The translations under genes and the position numbers were made by a program. 64,000 nucleotides of DNA. It comes from Pseudonocardia sp. ICBG1293. Lineage in GTDB: Bacteria > Actinomycetota > Actinomycetes > Mycobacteriales > Pseudonocardiaceae. The DNA lies in NCBI RefSeq assembly GCF_020131355.1, contig NZ_JAHLEL010000006.1, positions 372,001 through 436,000 of the forward strand, written 5' to 3'. The first letter of the stretch is position 1, and each line of letters opens with the position of its first letter. This document shows, one piece after another, positions 26,095 through 34,877 of the stretch. Below the pieces are notes generated by a model. That model made no database searches. It saw only the letters and a program-made list of their open reading frames with translations, and was not told the DNA's origin.

Positions 26095-27221
26095 TAGTGT
26101 TGCGGTAACTAGGTTACTTTACTCACGGGCTGGTTTACGGGATCATGAGCTGTGCCGTTGACTGTGACCGTGGACGTTCCGGCCGCCGACCGCGAGGTGC
26201 TGGAGTCCTGGCTGCGTTCCTCGTCGGTTTCGGCGGGACTGGCCCGACGGGGCAGGATCGTGTTGCTGGCCGCGGACGGGGTGGCGGTCAAGGACATCGT
26301 CACACTGGTCGGGGCGTCGAAGGCGACGGTGATCGGGTGGAAGAAGCGTTACGCCGCTGAGGGGATCGCCGGGCTGGCCGACCGGCCCAAGGCGGGCCGG
26401 CCGCCGGTGATCGACGAGGTCGCGGTCGTGCTCGCCACGCTGGAACCGCCGCCTGAGCGGCTCGGAGTCACGCACTGGTCGTCACGGCTGCTCGGTGCCG
26501 AGCTCGGGATCTCCCACGTGTGGATCGGCAAGATTTGGCGGCGGTGGGGGCTGCAGCCGTGGAAGTCCGAGACGTTCAAGTTCTCCACCGATCCCGAGCT
26601 CGAAGCCAAGGTCCGCGACATCGTCGGGTTGTATCTGAACCCGCCGGACAAGGCCGTCGTGCTCTGCGTCGACGAGAAATCCCAGGTCCAGGCCCTGGAC
26701 CGGACAGCGCCGATCCTGCCGATCATGCCCGGTATCCCGGAGAAACGGACGCATGACTACGTCCGTCACGGCACCACCACGCTGTTCGCGGCGTTAGAGG
26801 TCGCGACCGGGCGGGTCGAGCAGGCGTGCCTGCCGCGGCATCGCCATCAGGAGTTCCTGCGGTTCCTCAAGCAGGTCGCGAAGGCCTACCCGCGGCGCAA
26901 GCTGCACCTGGTGGTGGACAACTACGCGACCCACAAGCACCCCGCAGTGAAGGCCTGGCTGGCCCGCAACCCGCGGATCACCCTGCACTTCACCCCGACC
27001 TCGGGATCGTGGCTGAACATGGTCGAGGTCTTTTTCGGGGTCATCACCCGCCAGGCCATTCGCCGTGGCAGCTTCGGCAGCGTCAGAGAACTGATCGGCG
27101 CGATCGGCCGGTTCATCGACGGCTGGAACGAACGCTGCCACCCGTTCATCTGGACCAAACCCGCAGACCACCTACTCAACCACTGCCGACCCGGTCAAAG
27201 AACATCGTTTACGCGACACTA
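26095..27221 (+). mobile_element. IS630-family insertion sequence
   Basis: About 1.13 kb with a single transposase. The ends read TAGTGTTGCGGTAAC on the left and the complement of CTAGTGTCGCGTAAAC on the right (about 13 of 16 positions match), and both abut a TA dinucleotide (26095-26096 and 27220-27221), the target duplication of IS630/Tc1-type elements. The transposase stop codon TAG uses the right-hand TA. The left end, right end and open reading frame are intact, so it may be active. Confidence 0.85.
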
Positions 27222-27222
27222 G
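26152..27222 (+). CDS. IS630-family transposase
   Basis: 356 residues. N-terminal helix-turn-helix (VAVKDIVTLVGASKATVIGW) and linker, then a DDE catalytic domain: first Asp in LCVDEKSQ, second in LVVDNYATHKH, Glu in SWLNMVEVFF. The GTG at 26152 follows an AT-richer leader. Cuts at TA and moves by cut-and-paste. The third-position GC is slightly lower than in chromosomal neighbours. Confidence 0.95.
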   Translation: MPLTVTVDVPAADREVLESWLRSSSVSAGLARRGRIVLLAADGVAVKDIVTLVGASKATVIGWKKRYAAEGIAGLADRPKAGRPPVIDEVAVVLATLEPPPERLGVTHWSSRLLGAELGISHVWIGKIWRRWGLQPWKSETFKFSTDPELEAKVRDIVGLYLNPPDKAVVLCVDEKSQVQALDRTAPILPIMPGIPEKRTHDYVRHGTTTLFAALEVATGRVEQACLPRHRHQEFLRFLKQVAKAYPRRKLHLVVDNYATHKHPAVKAWLARNPRITLHFTPTSGSWLNMVEVFFGVITRQAIRRGSFGSVRELIGAIGRFIDGWNERCHPFIWTKPADHLLNHCRPGQRTSFTRH

Positions 27223-27230
27223 GCGATTTA

Positions 27231-27351
27231 GAGGTCATTTCAGAACGAGGTCGACGTGTCTGTTGTAGACGACAAGCGGCTATCTGACCTGCCGTTTGAT
27301 CTGTCGTCGAGGGGTCAATGGAAACTCGACAAGTCGTTCTGAAACGACCTC
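27231..27351. mobile_element. MITE, copy A (121 bp)
   Basis: Non-coding element with terminal inverted repeats GAGGTCATTTCAGAACGA / GAGGTCGTTTCAGAACGA (17 of 18) and TTA direct repeats on both sides (27228-27230, 27352-27354). Its sequence is the exact reverse complement of the element at 37785-37905. The terminal 15 bases match the ends of the IS5-like element at 38892-40488, so that transposase could move it. It sits 6 bp from the IS630 element. Confidence 0.85.
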
Positions 27352-27362
27352 TTAGTCACTGT

Positions 27363-28025
27363 ATGAGTGCAGGGGAGACGCTGTCGGAGCGCCTGGCCGA
27401 CGACATCATGGAGATCATCCGGGCCGGGAACCTCGGCCCGGGGGACCAGCTCGCGTCCTCCCGCGACCTGGCGCGACGGTTCGAGGTCACCACCCCGACC
27501 GTCCGCGAGGCGCTGCGACGCCTGGAGGCCACCGGCGCGGTCGAGTTCCGGCACGGCTCGGGCACCTACGTCGGGGCCGGGGTCGGCAGGCGGCTGCTCG
27601 CCAATCCGCACCGGCCGTCCCGGACCTCCGACGGCGTGCACGAGCTCGTCCGCGCCCGGCTCGTCCTGGAGCCGCCGATCGCGGCCGCCGCGGCCCGGGA
27701 GCGCGACGCCGCGGGGCTGGCGATGCTCGCCGAGAGCGTCACCAACGCCCTGCACCCGCCGGTGGGGGACCTCCGCCCGGCCGTGCACTTCCACGTGGCG
27801 CTGGCCGCGACCAGCGGCAACGCGCTCCTGCGGGAGACGGTGGAGGCGCTGCTGCACGTCCGCGCGCACGACCAGGTCGAGATCCGGCACCGCTACGACG
27901 ACCGCGAGCGTGACCACGCCGAGCACGTCGCACTGCTCGACGCGGTCCGCTCCGGCGACGCGGACCGGGCCGAGCGCCTCTGCCGCGAGCACCTCGCCTC
28001 GATCGCCGCGGCGGTGGGCGCATGA
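27363..28025 (+). CDS. GntR/FadR-type transcriptional regulator
   Basis: 220 residues: winged helix-turn-helix (PGDQLASSRDLARRFEVTTPTVREALRRL) and a helical FCD-type C-terminal domain with His and Arg residues that usually bind a metal and a carboxylate. The start is ATG 27363 (MSAGETLSERL). The reading frame continues upstream into the MITE, whose 15 codons are not native. The MITE boundary lies 11 bp before the start, so the native promoter has been replaced. It overlaps the creatininase gene by 4 nt and probably controls it. Confidence 0.9.
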   Translation: MSAGETLSERLADDIMEIIRAGNLGPGDQLASSRDLARRFEVTTPTVREALRRLEATGAVEFRHGSGTYVGAGVGRRLLANPHRPSRTSDGVHELVRARLVLEPPIAAAAARERDAAGLAMLAESVTNALHPPVGDLRPAVHFHVALAATSGNALLRETVEALLHVRAHDQVEIRHRYDDRERDHAEHVALLDAVRSGDADRAERLCREHLASIAAAVGA

Positions 28026-28798
28026 GCGGGCGGGCCGGGACCCGGAGGCTGGGGGAGATGACGACGGTCGAGGCGGCCGCGGCCGTCGTCGACAGTCCGG
28101 TCGTGCTGCTGCCGGCAGGAGCCTTCGAGCAGCACGGACCGGGACTGCCGCTGGCGACCGACCTGATCCGGGCCGAGGCGGTCTGCGACCGGGTCGCCGA
28201 CGCGCTGGGCGGTACCGCGGTCGTCGGGCCGTCGCTCCCGGTGGGGGTGTCGCCGCACCACCTGGCCTTCGCCGGGACCGTCAGCCTGACCACCACGACG
28301 TTCGCCACGCTCGTGCGCGAGTACGTCGACGGCCTGTACCGGCACGGCTGGCGCCGGATCTGCGTCGTGACCGGGCACGGCGGGAACGACGCCACCCTCG
28401 CGACGGTCGCGCAGGACCTCCTCGCGGCGCGCCCGGACCTGCAGTTCGCCTGGAGCCCGCTCACCCCGCTGGCCGCCGAGGTCGTCGCCGCGGCCGGACC
28501 GCCCGAGGTCAGTGGGCACAGCGGGCAGGCGGAGACGGCGCAGATGCTCGCCGTCGCGCCGCACCTGGTGCACACCGACCGGCTCGAGGCCGGGACCACC
28601 CGCACGGCCGAGCTCGACGCGTTCGGTGCGCTCGCCCGGCGGCGCGGCGGTCCGTCGCTCACCGCGGCCTACGACCGGCTGTCCGGCAACGGGGTCCTCG
28701 GCGACCCCCGCCGGGCCGACGCCGAGCACGGCGAGGCGATCGTCGCCGCGATCGTCGAACGCATCACCGACTTCGTCACGGCCTGGCTCAAGGCCTGA
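28022..28798 (+). CDS. Creatininase family amidohydrolase
   Basis: 258 residues. Metal-binding motifs of the family are present: GAFEQHGPGLPLATD, VTGHGGND and SGHSGQAET. Members hydrolyse creatinine, formamidopyrimidines or similar cyclic or linear amides, and some act in cofactor synthesis (MftE-like). There are no mycofactocin genes nearby, so a catabolic amidohydrolase controlled by the upstream GntR protein is more likely. Substrate unknown. Confidence 0.88.
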   Translation: MSGRAGTRRLGEMTTVEAAAAVVDSPVVLLPAGAFEQHGPGLPLATDLIRAEAVCDRVADALGGTAVVGPSLPVGVSPHHLAFAGTVSLTTTTFATLVREYVDGLYRHGWRRICVVTGHGGNDATLATVAQDLLAARPDLQFAWSPLTPLAAEVVAAAGPPEVSGHSGQAETAQMLAVAPHLVHTDRLEAGTTRTAELDAFGALARRRGGPSLTAAYDRLSGNGVLGDPRRADAEHGEAIVAAIVERITDFVTAWLKA

Positions 28799-28932
28799 CG
28801 CCGGCTCCGACCCGTACCGACCACAGCACTCCCGCGGTGGCGCCGCCCGGTGCCCCCGTCGCACGACCCTGCCCGGGACCGGGCGGGGCCACAGCACCGG
28901 CCGTCGACGACGCCGACCGAAGGGGAACTCCG

Positions 28933-30078
28933 ATGACCGCACCGCGACCACACACCCCGTCCCGTCCGCCGCGCCGTCCCGTCCGCCGCGCCCTGCGGTC
29001 GCGCCGGCTGCTCGCCACGGCGGCCGCCTGCCTGACCGTCGCGGCGCTGACCACCGGCGCCGCCGCAGCCGCCGTGGGCCCGGCCGCCGTGGGCCCCGCC
29101 GCAGGAGCCGCCGTGGGCCCGGCCGCCGTGGGCCCGGCCGCCGTGGGGCCCACGGGCGCGGTCCCGGCCGGCTCCCGTACCGCCGTCCCCGCCGGCGGCC
29201 CGCCGGCCACGACCGCGCCCGCCAGACCCGGTCCTCCGTCGAGCCCCGGCTGCGGCACCGCTCCGGCCTGGGCCCCGGGCACCACCGCCGTCCGGACCCT
29301 GGACAGCGGGGGCCTGCAGCGCACCGTGCGCGTGCACCTGCCCGACGGCTACCGCGCCGACCGGCCCACCCCGGTGGTGCTGGTCTTCCACGGCCGCGGC
29401 AACGACGGGGCCACCACCGAGAACGTCTCCGGCCTGTCCGGGCTGCCCGCCGTCGTCGCCTACCCCGACGGGGTGCCCGGTGGCGAGGACAAGCGCGCCT
29501 GGCAGGGCGCGCCGTACTCGGCGCCGGGGGTCGACGACGTCGTCTTCACCGGCTCGCTGCTCGACGAGCTGGAGTCCACGCTCTGCGTCGACCCCGGCCG
29601 GGTGTTCGCCACCGGCAAGTCCAACGGTGGCGGCTTCACCGAGATCCTCGCCTGCCGGATGTCCGACCGGATCGCCGCGATCGCCCCCGTCGCCGGGGCC
29701 TACTACCGCGCGGGCGAACCGCCGTGCCGCCCCGGCCGTCCGGTGCCTGCGCTGTTCGTGCACGGCACCGACGACGCCACGATCCCCTACACCGGCGACG
29801 CCGACCGCGGACTGCCCGCCATCCCGGCGAAGGTCGCCGAGTGGGTCGCCCGCGACGGCTGCCACGCCCGGCCGCAGACCCGCCGGATCGAGCCCGACGT
29901 CACGATCGCGACCTGGCGCGGCTGCCGCGACGGCGCCCGGGTGTCCCACGTCGCCGTCGACGTCGGCGGCCACACCTGGCCGGGCGCGACCGCCTACTCC
30001 GGCGGCGGCGTCACCACGCAGACCGTGCGCGCCACCGCGCTGGTCGGGGACTTCTTCGGGCTCGGGGGCCGGAGGTGA
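28933..30078 (+). CDS. Secreted polyester/feruloyl-type esterase (LpqC-like)
   Basis: 381 residues. Basic signal peptide (RRALRSRRLLATAAACLTVAA), then an Ala/Val/Gly/Pro repeat stretch made from 15-bp units (AAVGP), then a catalytic domain: VVLVFHGRGNDG oxyanion region, nucleophile Ser in TGKSNGGGFT, Asp in HGTDDATIPY, His in VGGHTWPG. These mark the PHB-depolymerase/feruloyl-esterase (CE1) family. Cys pairs may form disulfides. Probably exported and acting outside the cell. ATG at 28933. It overlaps the AbgT gene by 4 nt, so the product may feed that transporter. Confidence 0.87.
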   Translation: MTAPRPHTPSRPPRRPVRRALRSRRLLATAAACLTVAALTTGAAAAAVGPAAVGPAAGAAVGPAAVGPAAVGPTGAVPAGSRTAVPAGGPPATTAPARPGPPSSPGCGTAPAWAPGTTAVRTLDSGGLQRTVRVHLPDGYRADRPTPVVLVFHGRGNDGATTENVSGLSGLPAVVAYPDGVPGGEDKRAWQGAPYSAPGVDDVVFTGSLLDELESTLCVDPGRVFATGKSNGGGFTEILACRMSDRIAAIAPVAGAYYRAGEPPCRPGRPVPALFVHGTDDATIPYTGDADRGLPAIPAKVAEWVARDGCHARPQTRRIEPDVTIATWRGCRDGARVSHVAVDVGGHTWPGATAYSGGGVTTQTVRATALVGDFFGLGGRR

Positions 30079-31610
30079 GCGCGCCCGCCACCACCGAGGA
30101 CCGGGAGCTGCCCCGGCTGGTCCGCGCGATGGCCGTCGTCGAGCGGGTCGGGAACGCGCTGCCGCACCCGTTCTGGCTGTTCTGGGTGCTCTCGGCGATC
30201 CTCGCCGTGGTCAGCGCCGGGCTCGCCGCGGCGGGCGTCGCGGTCGTCGCCCCCGACGGTGAGCCGGTCGCGGTGCGGAACCTGCTCTCCGGCGACGGTC
30301 TCGCCATGGCCGTCTCCTCGATGATCGACAACTTCGCCGAGTTCCCGCCGATGGCCACCATCGTCACCGTGATCATGGGTGTCGCCGTCGCCGAGCGCAG
30401 CGGGCTGCTGGCCGCCGCCATGCGGGCCGGGGTCGCCCGGGTCCCGGCGTCGCTGGTGGTGTTCGCGGTCGCGTTCGCCGGAACCGTCGCCCACGTCGCC
30501 TCGGCGGCGGCGTACGTGATCCTGGTGCCGCTGGGCGGGCTCGCCTTCCGCGCGGTCGGCCGGTCGCCGATCCTCGGGATCGTCGTCGCCTACACCGCCA
30601 TCGCCTCGGGCTACGACGCCAGCCCGGTCCCCACCCCGAACGACGCGATCTTTGCCGGCATCACCACCGCCGCGGCGCGGATCGTGGACCCCGCGGTGGT
30701 GGTGACCCCGGTCGGCAACTGGTTCTTCAACATCGCCTCCTCCGTCGTCCTCGCACTGGTGATCACGGTGGTGACCCGGCTGGTCCTGGCCAAGCGCCCG
30801 GACCTCGACCCCGACCCCGACGCCCCCGACGACGACGTCGCCGGGCTGAGCCTGTCCGCGGCCGAACGGTCCGGCCTGCGCCGCGCCGGCTGGGTGCTGC
30901 TGGGTGGCGCGGTGCTGCTCGTCGCGGTCATGGCCCCGGCGTGGTCCCCGCTGCGCGGCGAGAACGGGTCGATCGTCGAGTCGCCGCTGGTGGAGGGGAT
31001 CGGCGCGGTCATCGCGCTGCTGTTCGGCCTGCTCGGCACGGTCTTCGGACGCGCGGTCGGGACGATCACCACGGCCGCCGACGTCCCGCGGCTGATGGCC
31101 GACGGGATCCGGCAGATGGCCCCGGTGCTGGCGCTGTTCTTCGCGATCGCCCAGTTCCTGGCCTACTTCGACTGGACCCACGTCGGGGACGTGCTCGCCG
31201 TCGTCGCCGCGGACGCGTTGCGCACCACCGGTGTCCCGATCCCGGTCGTGTTCCTGATGGTGCTGGCGGTGCTCACGGTGGTGAACGTGATGGTCACCAG
31301 CGGGACGGCGATGTGGTCGATCGCGGCGCCGGTGATCGTGCCGATGCTGATGCTGGTCGAGGTCCCGCCGGAGACCACCCAGGCGCTGTTCCGGATCGCC
31401 GACTCGGGCTCGACGGCGATCACCCCGATGAGCCCGTACTTCGTGATGGCGCTGGGGTTCCTGCAGCGCTACCGCAAGGACGCGGGCATCGGGACGCTCG
31501 CGTCCTACACCCTGCCCCTGGCCGTCGCCATGACGGTGGTCTGGACGTTGCTGTTCTTCGCCTGGTGGGCACTGGGGATCCCGCTGGGCCCGGGGGCACC
31601 GGTCCGCTGA
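30075..31610 (+). CDS. AbgT-family transporter
   Basis: 511-residue membrane protein with about eleven to thirteen spans. It has the AbgT marks HPFWLFWVLS, the hairpin region FAEFPPMATIVTVIMGVAVAE and the conserved SPVPTPNDAIF and ITPMSPYFVMALGF segments. AbgT proteins import p-aminobenzoyl-glutamate or export sulfonamides. GTG start overlapping the esterase stop. Placed downstream of GntR-creatininase-esterase, it may move the amide or ester substrate of that set. That link is inference. Confidence 0.9.
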   Translation: MSAPATTEDRELPRLVRAMAVVERVGNALPHPFWLFWVLSAILAVVSAGLAAAGVAVVAPDGEPVAVRNLLSGDGLAMAVSSMIDNFAEFPPMATIVTVIMGVAVAERSGLLAAAMRAGVARVPASLVVFAVAFAGTVAHVASAAAYVILVPLGGLAFRAVGRSPILGIVVAYTAIASGYDASPVPTPNDAIFAGITTAAARIVDPAVVVTPVGNWFFNIASSVVLALVITVVTRLVLAKRPDLDPDPDAPDDDVAGLSLSAAERSGLRRAGWVLLGGAVLLVAVMAPAWSPLRGENGSIVESPLVEGIGAVIALLFGLLGTVFGRAVGTITTAADVPRLMADGIRQMAPVLALFFAIAQFLAYFDWTHVGDVLAVVAADALRTTGVPIPVVFLMVLAVLTVVNVMVTSGTAMWSIAAPVIVPMLMLVEVPPETTQALFRIADSGSTAITPMSPYFVMALGFLQRYRKDAGIGTLASYTLPLAVAMTVVWTLLFFAWWALGIPLGPGAPVR

Positions 31611-31652
31611 GGGGACGGACCGGGGCGGTGACCGGGGGCGTGGGGGAGACTG

Positions 31653-32645
31653 GTGCAGGTGCGCCACCTCGACGTCCCCGGTTCCGGTCCGGCCCCGTGG
31701 TCGGTGATCGGCCTGGGCACCTGGCAGTTCGGCACCGGCGAGTGGGGCTACGGCGACGCGCTGGAGGCCGGGCGGATCGTCGCCCGCGCCCGCGAGCTGG
31801 GCGTCACCGTGTTCGACACCGCGGAGCTCTACGGCCCGCTGCGCAGCGAGCGGATCCTGGGCGACGCGCTGCGCGCCGCCGGCGGACCCGGGTGGCGCGA
31901 GGAGGTCGTGCTCGCGACGAAGTTCTTCCCGATCCTGCCGCTCGGCCCGGTGCTGCAGCAGCGCGCGGTCGCCTCCGCCGCCCGGCTCGGCGTCTCCGCC
32001 CTGGACCTCTACCAGGTGCACAAGCCGCACCCGCTGCTCGGCGACTCCTCGGCGATGCGCGGGATGGCGGCCCTGCAGCGGATCGGGCTGGTCCGTGACG
32101 TCGGGGTCTCGTCGTACCCGCTGCACCGCTGGCAGGCCGCCGAGGCGGCGCTGGGCGGGCCGGTGCTGTCCAACCAGGTGGAGTTCAGCCTGCTGCGTCG
32201 CGAGCCGGCGGTGGACCTGGTGCCGCACGCCGCCGCGCACGGGCGGGTCGTCATGGCCTACAGCCCGCTCGCCCAGGGCCTGCTCACCGGCCGCTACGAC
32301 CCCGGGCACCGCCCGACGAACACGGTCCGCGGCAGCAAGCCCGAGTGGCTGCCGGAGAACCTGGCCGCGCTGGCCCCGCTGACCGACGCCCTGCGCGACG
32401 TCGCCTCGGCCCACGACGCGACGCCGTCGCAGATCGCGCTGGCGTGGGTGGTGCACCACCCGAACACCGTCGCGATCCCCGGGGCGTCGAGCGTCGCGCA
32501 GCTGGAGTCCAACGTGGCCGCGGCGGGGATCGCGCTGACGCCGGGCGAGCACGCCGGGCTCACCGCGGTCGCGCAGCGGGTCCGGCTGCGCACCGGACCC
32601 GCCACGCTGCCCGCCGTCGCGCGGGAGCTGCTCACCCGCCGCTGA
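31653..32645 (+). CDS. Aldo/keto reductase
   Basis: 330-residue TIM-barrel NADPH-dependent oxidoreductase. The catalytic tetrad is visible: Asp and Tyr in DTAELYG, Lys in LATKFF, His in YQVHKPH. The NADP site is near the C-terminus (IPGASSVAQLESNV). Start GTG 31653 behind GGGGA. Stand-alone gene, convergent with the dienelactone hydrolase 4 bp away. Substrate unknown. Confidence 0.93.
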   Translation: MQVRHLDVPGSGPAPWSVIGLGTWQFGTGEWGYGDALEAGRIVARARELGVTVFDTAELYGPLRSERILGDALRAAGGPGWREEVVLATKFFPILPLGPVLQQRAVASAARLGVSALDLYQVHKPHPLLGDSSAMRGMAALQRIGLVRDVGVSSYPLHRWQAAEAALGGPVLSNQVEFSLLRREPAVDLVPHAAAHGRVVMAYSPLAQGLLTGRYDPGHRPTNTVRGSKPEWLPENLAALAPLTDALRDVASAHDATPSQIALAWVVHHPNTVAIPGASSVAQLESNVAAAGIALTPGEHAGLTAVAQRVRLRTGPATLPAVARELLTRR

Positions 32646-32649
32646 GCGG

Positions 32650-33354
32650 CTACTTGACGTGCTCGCGCAGGAACTGCGTCGCGCGGGCCCAGGCGATCTC
32701 GGCCTGCTCGGGGTCGTAGGTCCCCATGTGGTTCTCGTCGTTGAAGAACGCGTGCCCGGCCGGGTACTGCAGGAACTCGGGGCGGGTGCCGGACTCGGCC
32801 TGGATGCGGTCGGCGAGGGACTCCACCGCGTCCGGCGGGGCCATGGTGTCCTCGGACCCGAAGTGGCCCTGCACCGCCGCGGTCAGGTCGGCGAACGAGG
32901 GGTAGTCCTCCTTGAGCACCCCGTAGAACGGCACCGCGGCCGCGACCTTGTCGCCCTGCTGGGCGGCGAGGACCAGCACGAAGCCGCCGCCCATGCAGAA
33001 GCCGACCGCGCCGACGGCCGAGGAGGTGACGTCGTCGCGCCCGAGCAGGAACTCCACGGCCCCGGCCAGATCGGTCGCCGCGCCGTTCACGGGCAGCTCG
33101 CCCATCAGCGCCCCCGCCTCGTCGGAGTCGTGCGTGGTGCGCCCGCCGTACAGGTCGGGGGCGAGCGCGACGAAGCCCTCGGCCGCGAACCGGTTCGTGA
33201 CGTCGACGATGTGGTCGGTCAGGCCCCACCACTCCTGGATGACGATCAGACCGGGTCCCGCCCCGGACTCCGGCAGGGCCAGGTAGCCGTGCGCGGTGCC
33301 GCCGCCGGAGGGGAAGGTGACGTTCTGCGCGGGGTTCTCGTTGGTGTGTGCCAC
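32650..33354 (-). CDS. Dienelactone hydrolase family protein
   Basis: 234-residue alpha/beta hydrolase with the family's Cys nucleophile in GFCMGG, Asp in GSEDTMAP and His in AGHAFFND, plus IQEWWGL near the N-terminus. GTG start at 33354 (VAHTNENPAQ). The far longer upstream frame is spurious. Many such enzymes are general carboxymethylenebutenolidase-like esterases. No chlorocatechol genes are near, so a dienelactone substrate is not implied. Confidence 0.92.
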   Translation of the reverse strand: MAHTNENPAQNVTFPSGGGTAHGYLALPESGAGPGLIVIQEWWGLTDHIVDVTNRFAAEGFVALAPDLYGGRTTHDSDEAGALMGELPVNGAATDLAGAVEFLLGRDDVTSSAVGAVGFCMGGGFVLVLAAQQGDKVAAAVPFYGVLKEDYPSFADLTAAVQGHFGSEDTMAPPDAVESLADRIQAESGTRPEFLQYPAGHAFFNDENHMGTYDPEQAEIAWARATQFLREHVK

Positions 33355-33474
33355 GGGCGCGATGACATCACGACGGTGCCGGTGCCGCCCGCCGGGAAGA
33401 TCGTTGCGTCGTGTGACGGAGGACCCTCCGTTAATCATGAGCCTCGCAAACGATATGGGTCTATCGTCACCGCC

Positions 33475-34839
33475 ATGCTCGCCGGGACCGCCACCCGCAC
33501 CGCGCACGACGCCGCGGTGGAGAACCTGCGCCGGGCGCGCGCCGGAGCCGGCGCCGTCCAGCTCGGGAAACCGTCGTCGAACCTGTTCCGGTTCGGCGAC
33601 CGTGACACCGGTGCCGCCGCGCGCCGGCTGGACACCTCCGCACTGGACGGTGTGCTCGGTGTGGACCCGGACCGGCGCACGGCCGAGGTCCAGGGCATGG
33701 CGACCTACGAGACCATCGTGGACGCCACCCTCGTCCACGGGCTGATGCCGTTGGTCGTGCCGCAGCTCAAGACCATCACCCTCGGGGGAGCGGTCACCGG
33801 CCTCGGGGTCGAGTCGACGTCGTTCCGCGCCGGGCTGCCGCACGAGTCGGTTCTGGAGATGGACGTGCTCACCCCGGCGGGGGAGCTGCTGCACGTCACC
33901 CCCGACGGCGAGCACGCCGACCTGTTCGCGGCGTTCCCCAACTCCTACGGCACGCTCGGCTACGCGGTGCGGCTGGTCGTGGAGCTGGCGCCGGTCACGC
34001 CGTTCGTCAAGCTCACCCACCACCGGTACCCGAGCGCGTCCGCGGCGTCGGCGGCGATCGAGCGGTTCGTGGCGGCGGGCGAGGTGGACTTCCTCGACGG
34101 CGTCGTGTTCGGACCCGACGAGCAGTACCTGACCACCGGGGAGTTCGTGCAGGCCCCGATGCCGGGCGCCCGGATCTCCGACTACACCGGCCAGGAGGTG
34201 TTCTACCGGTCGCTGCAGCGCCGTCCGGTCGACCACCTGACCGTGCACGACTACCTGTGGCGCTGGGACACAGACTGGTTCTGGTGCTCGCGCGCGTTCG
34301 GCGTGCAGCACCCGCTGGTCCGCCGGTTCTGGCCGCGCCGTCTGCGGCGCTCGGACGTCTACCGCCGCCTCGTCGCCCTCGACCAGCGCTACGGCGCGTC
34401 GAACCGGGTCCGGGAGGCACTCGGCGGGACCGCCGAGGAGATGGTCGTGCAGGACGTCGAGATCCCGGTGGAGCGGCTCGCCGAGTTCCTGGAGTTCTTC
34501 CACCGGGAGATCCCGGTGCTGCCGGTCTGGCTGTGCCCGCTGCAGCTGCGCGGGGAGCGGAGCTGGCCGCTCTACCCGATGGAGCCGGGCAGGCTCTACG
34601 TCAACGTCGGGTTCTGGTCCTCGGTGGCGGAGAAGCCGGGGGACCGGTGGGCACACAACCGGCTGATCGAGCAGTGCGTCGCCGACCTGGGCGCGCACAA
34701 GTCGCTGTACTCGACCGTGCACTACGGCGAGGACGAGTTCTGGTCGCACTACAACGGTGCGGCCTACCGGGCGGTGAAGCAGCGGTACGACCCGGACGGT
34801 CGGTCACCCGACCTGTTCGCCAAGGTCACCGGCCGCTGA
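33475..34839 (+). CDS. tmsA: FAD-dependent 10-methylene fatty acid reductase (TmsA/BfaA type)
   Basis: 454 residues, an FAD-binding type 4 (PCMH) oxidoreductase related to sterol delta-24 reductase (VVPQLKTITLGGAVTGLG, ESTSFRAGLPHESV). In mycobacteria and other actinomycetes this protein works with a neighbouring CFA-like methyltransferase to turn oleoyl chains of phospholipids into 10-methyl stearate (tuberculostearic acid); this subunit reduces the 10-methylene intermediate. ATG at 33475, 7 nt after TATCGT (leaderless type). The methyltransferase follows 38 bp downstream. The pairing makes the call strong. Confidence 0.88.
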   Translation: MLAGTATRTAHDAAVENLRRARAGAGAVQLGKPSSNLFRFGDRDTGAAARRLDTSALDGVLGVDPDRRTAEVQGMATYETIVDATLVHGLMPLVVPQLKTITLGGAVTGLGVESTSFRAGLPHESVLEMDVLTPAGELLHVTPDGEHADLFAAFPNSYGTLGYAVRLVVELAPVTPFVKLTHHRYPSASAASAAIERFVAAGEVDFLDGVVFGPDEQYLTTGEFVQAPMPGARISDYTGQEVFYRSLQRRPVDHLTVHDYLWRWDTDWFWCSRAFGVQHPLVRRFWPRRLRRSDVYRRLVALDQRYGASNRVREALGGTAEEMVVQDVEIPVERLAEFLEFFHREIPVLPVWLCPLQLRGERSWPLYPMEPGRLYVNVGFWSSVAEKPGDRWAHNRLIEQCVADLGAHKSLYSTVHYGEDEFWSHYNGAAYRAVKQRYDPDGRSPDLFAKVTGR

Positions 34840-34877
34840 CGAGCGCACCGCGGGGATCGACAGGGGAGGGATCGGCG

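Noticed and set aside
27367..28932. Long frame that would fuse the esterase to upstream sequence (903 codons)
   Set aside because: It shadows the GntR and creatininase genes. The esterase signal peptide starts at 28933.
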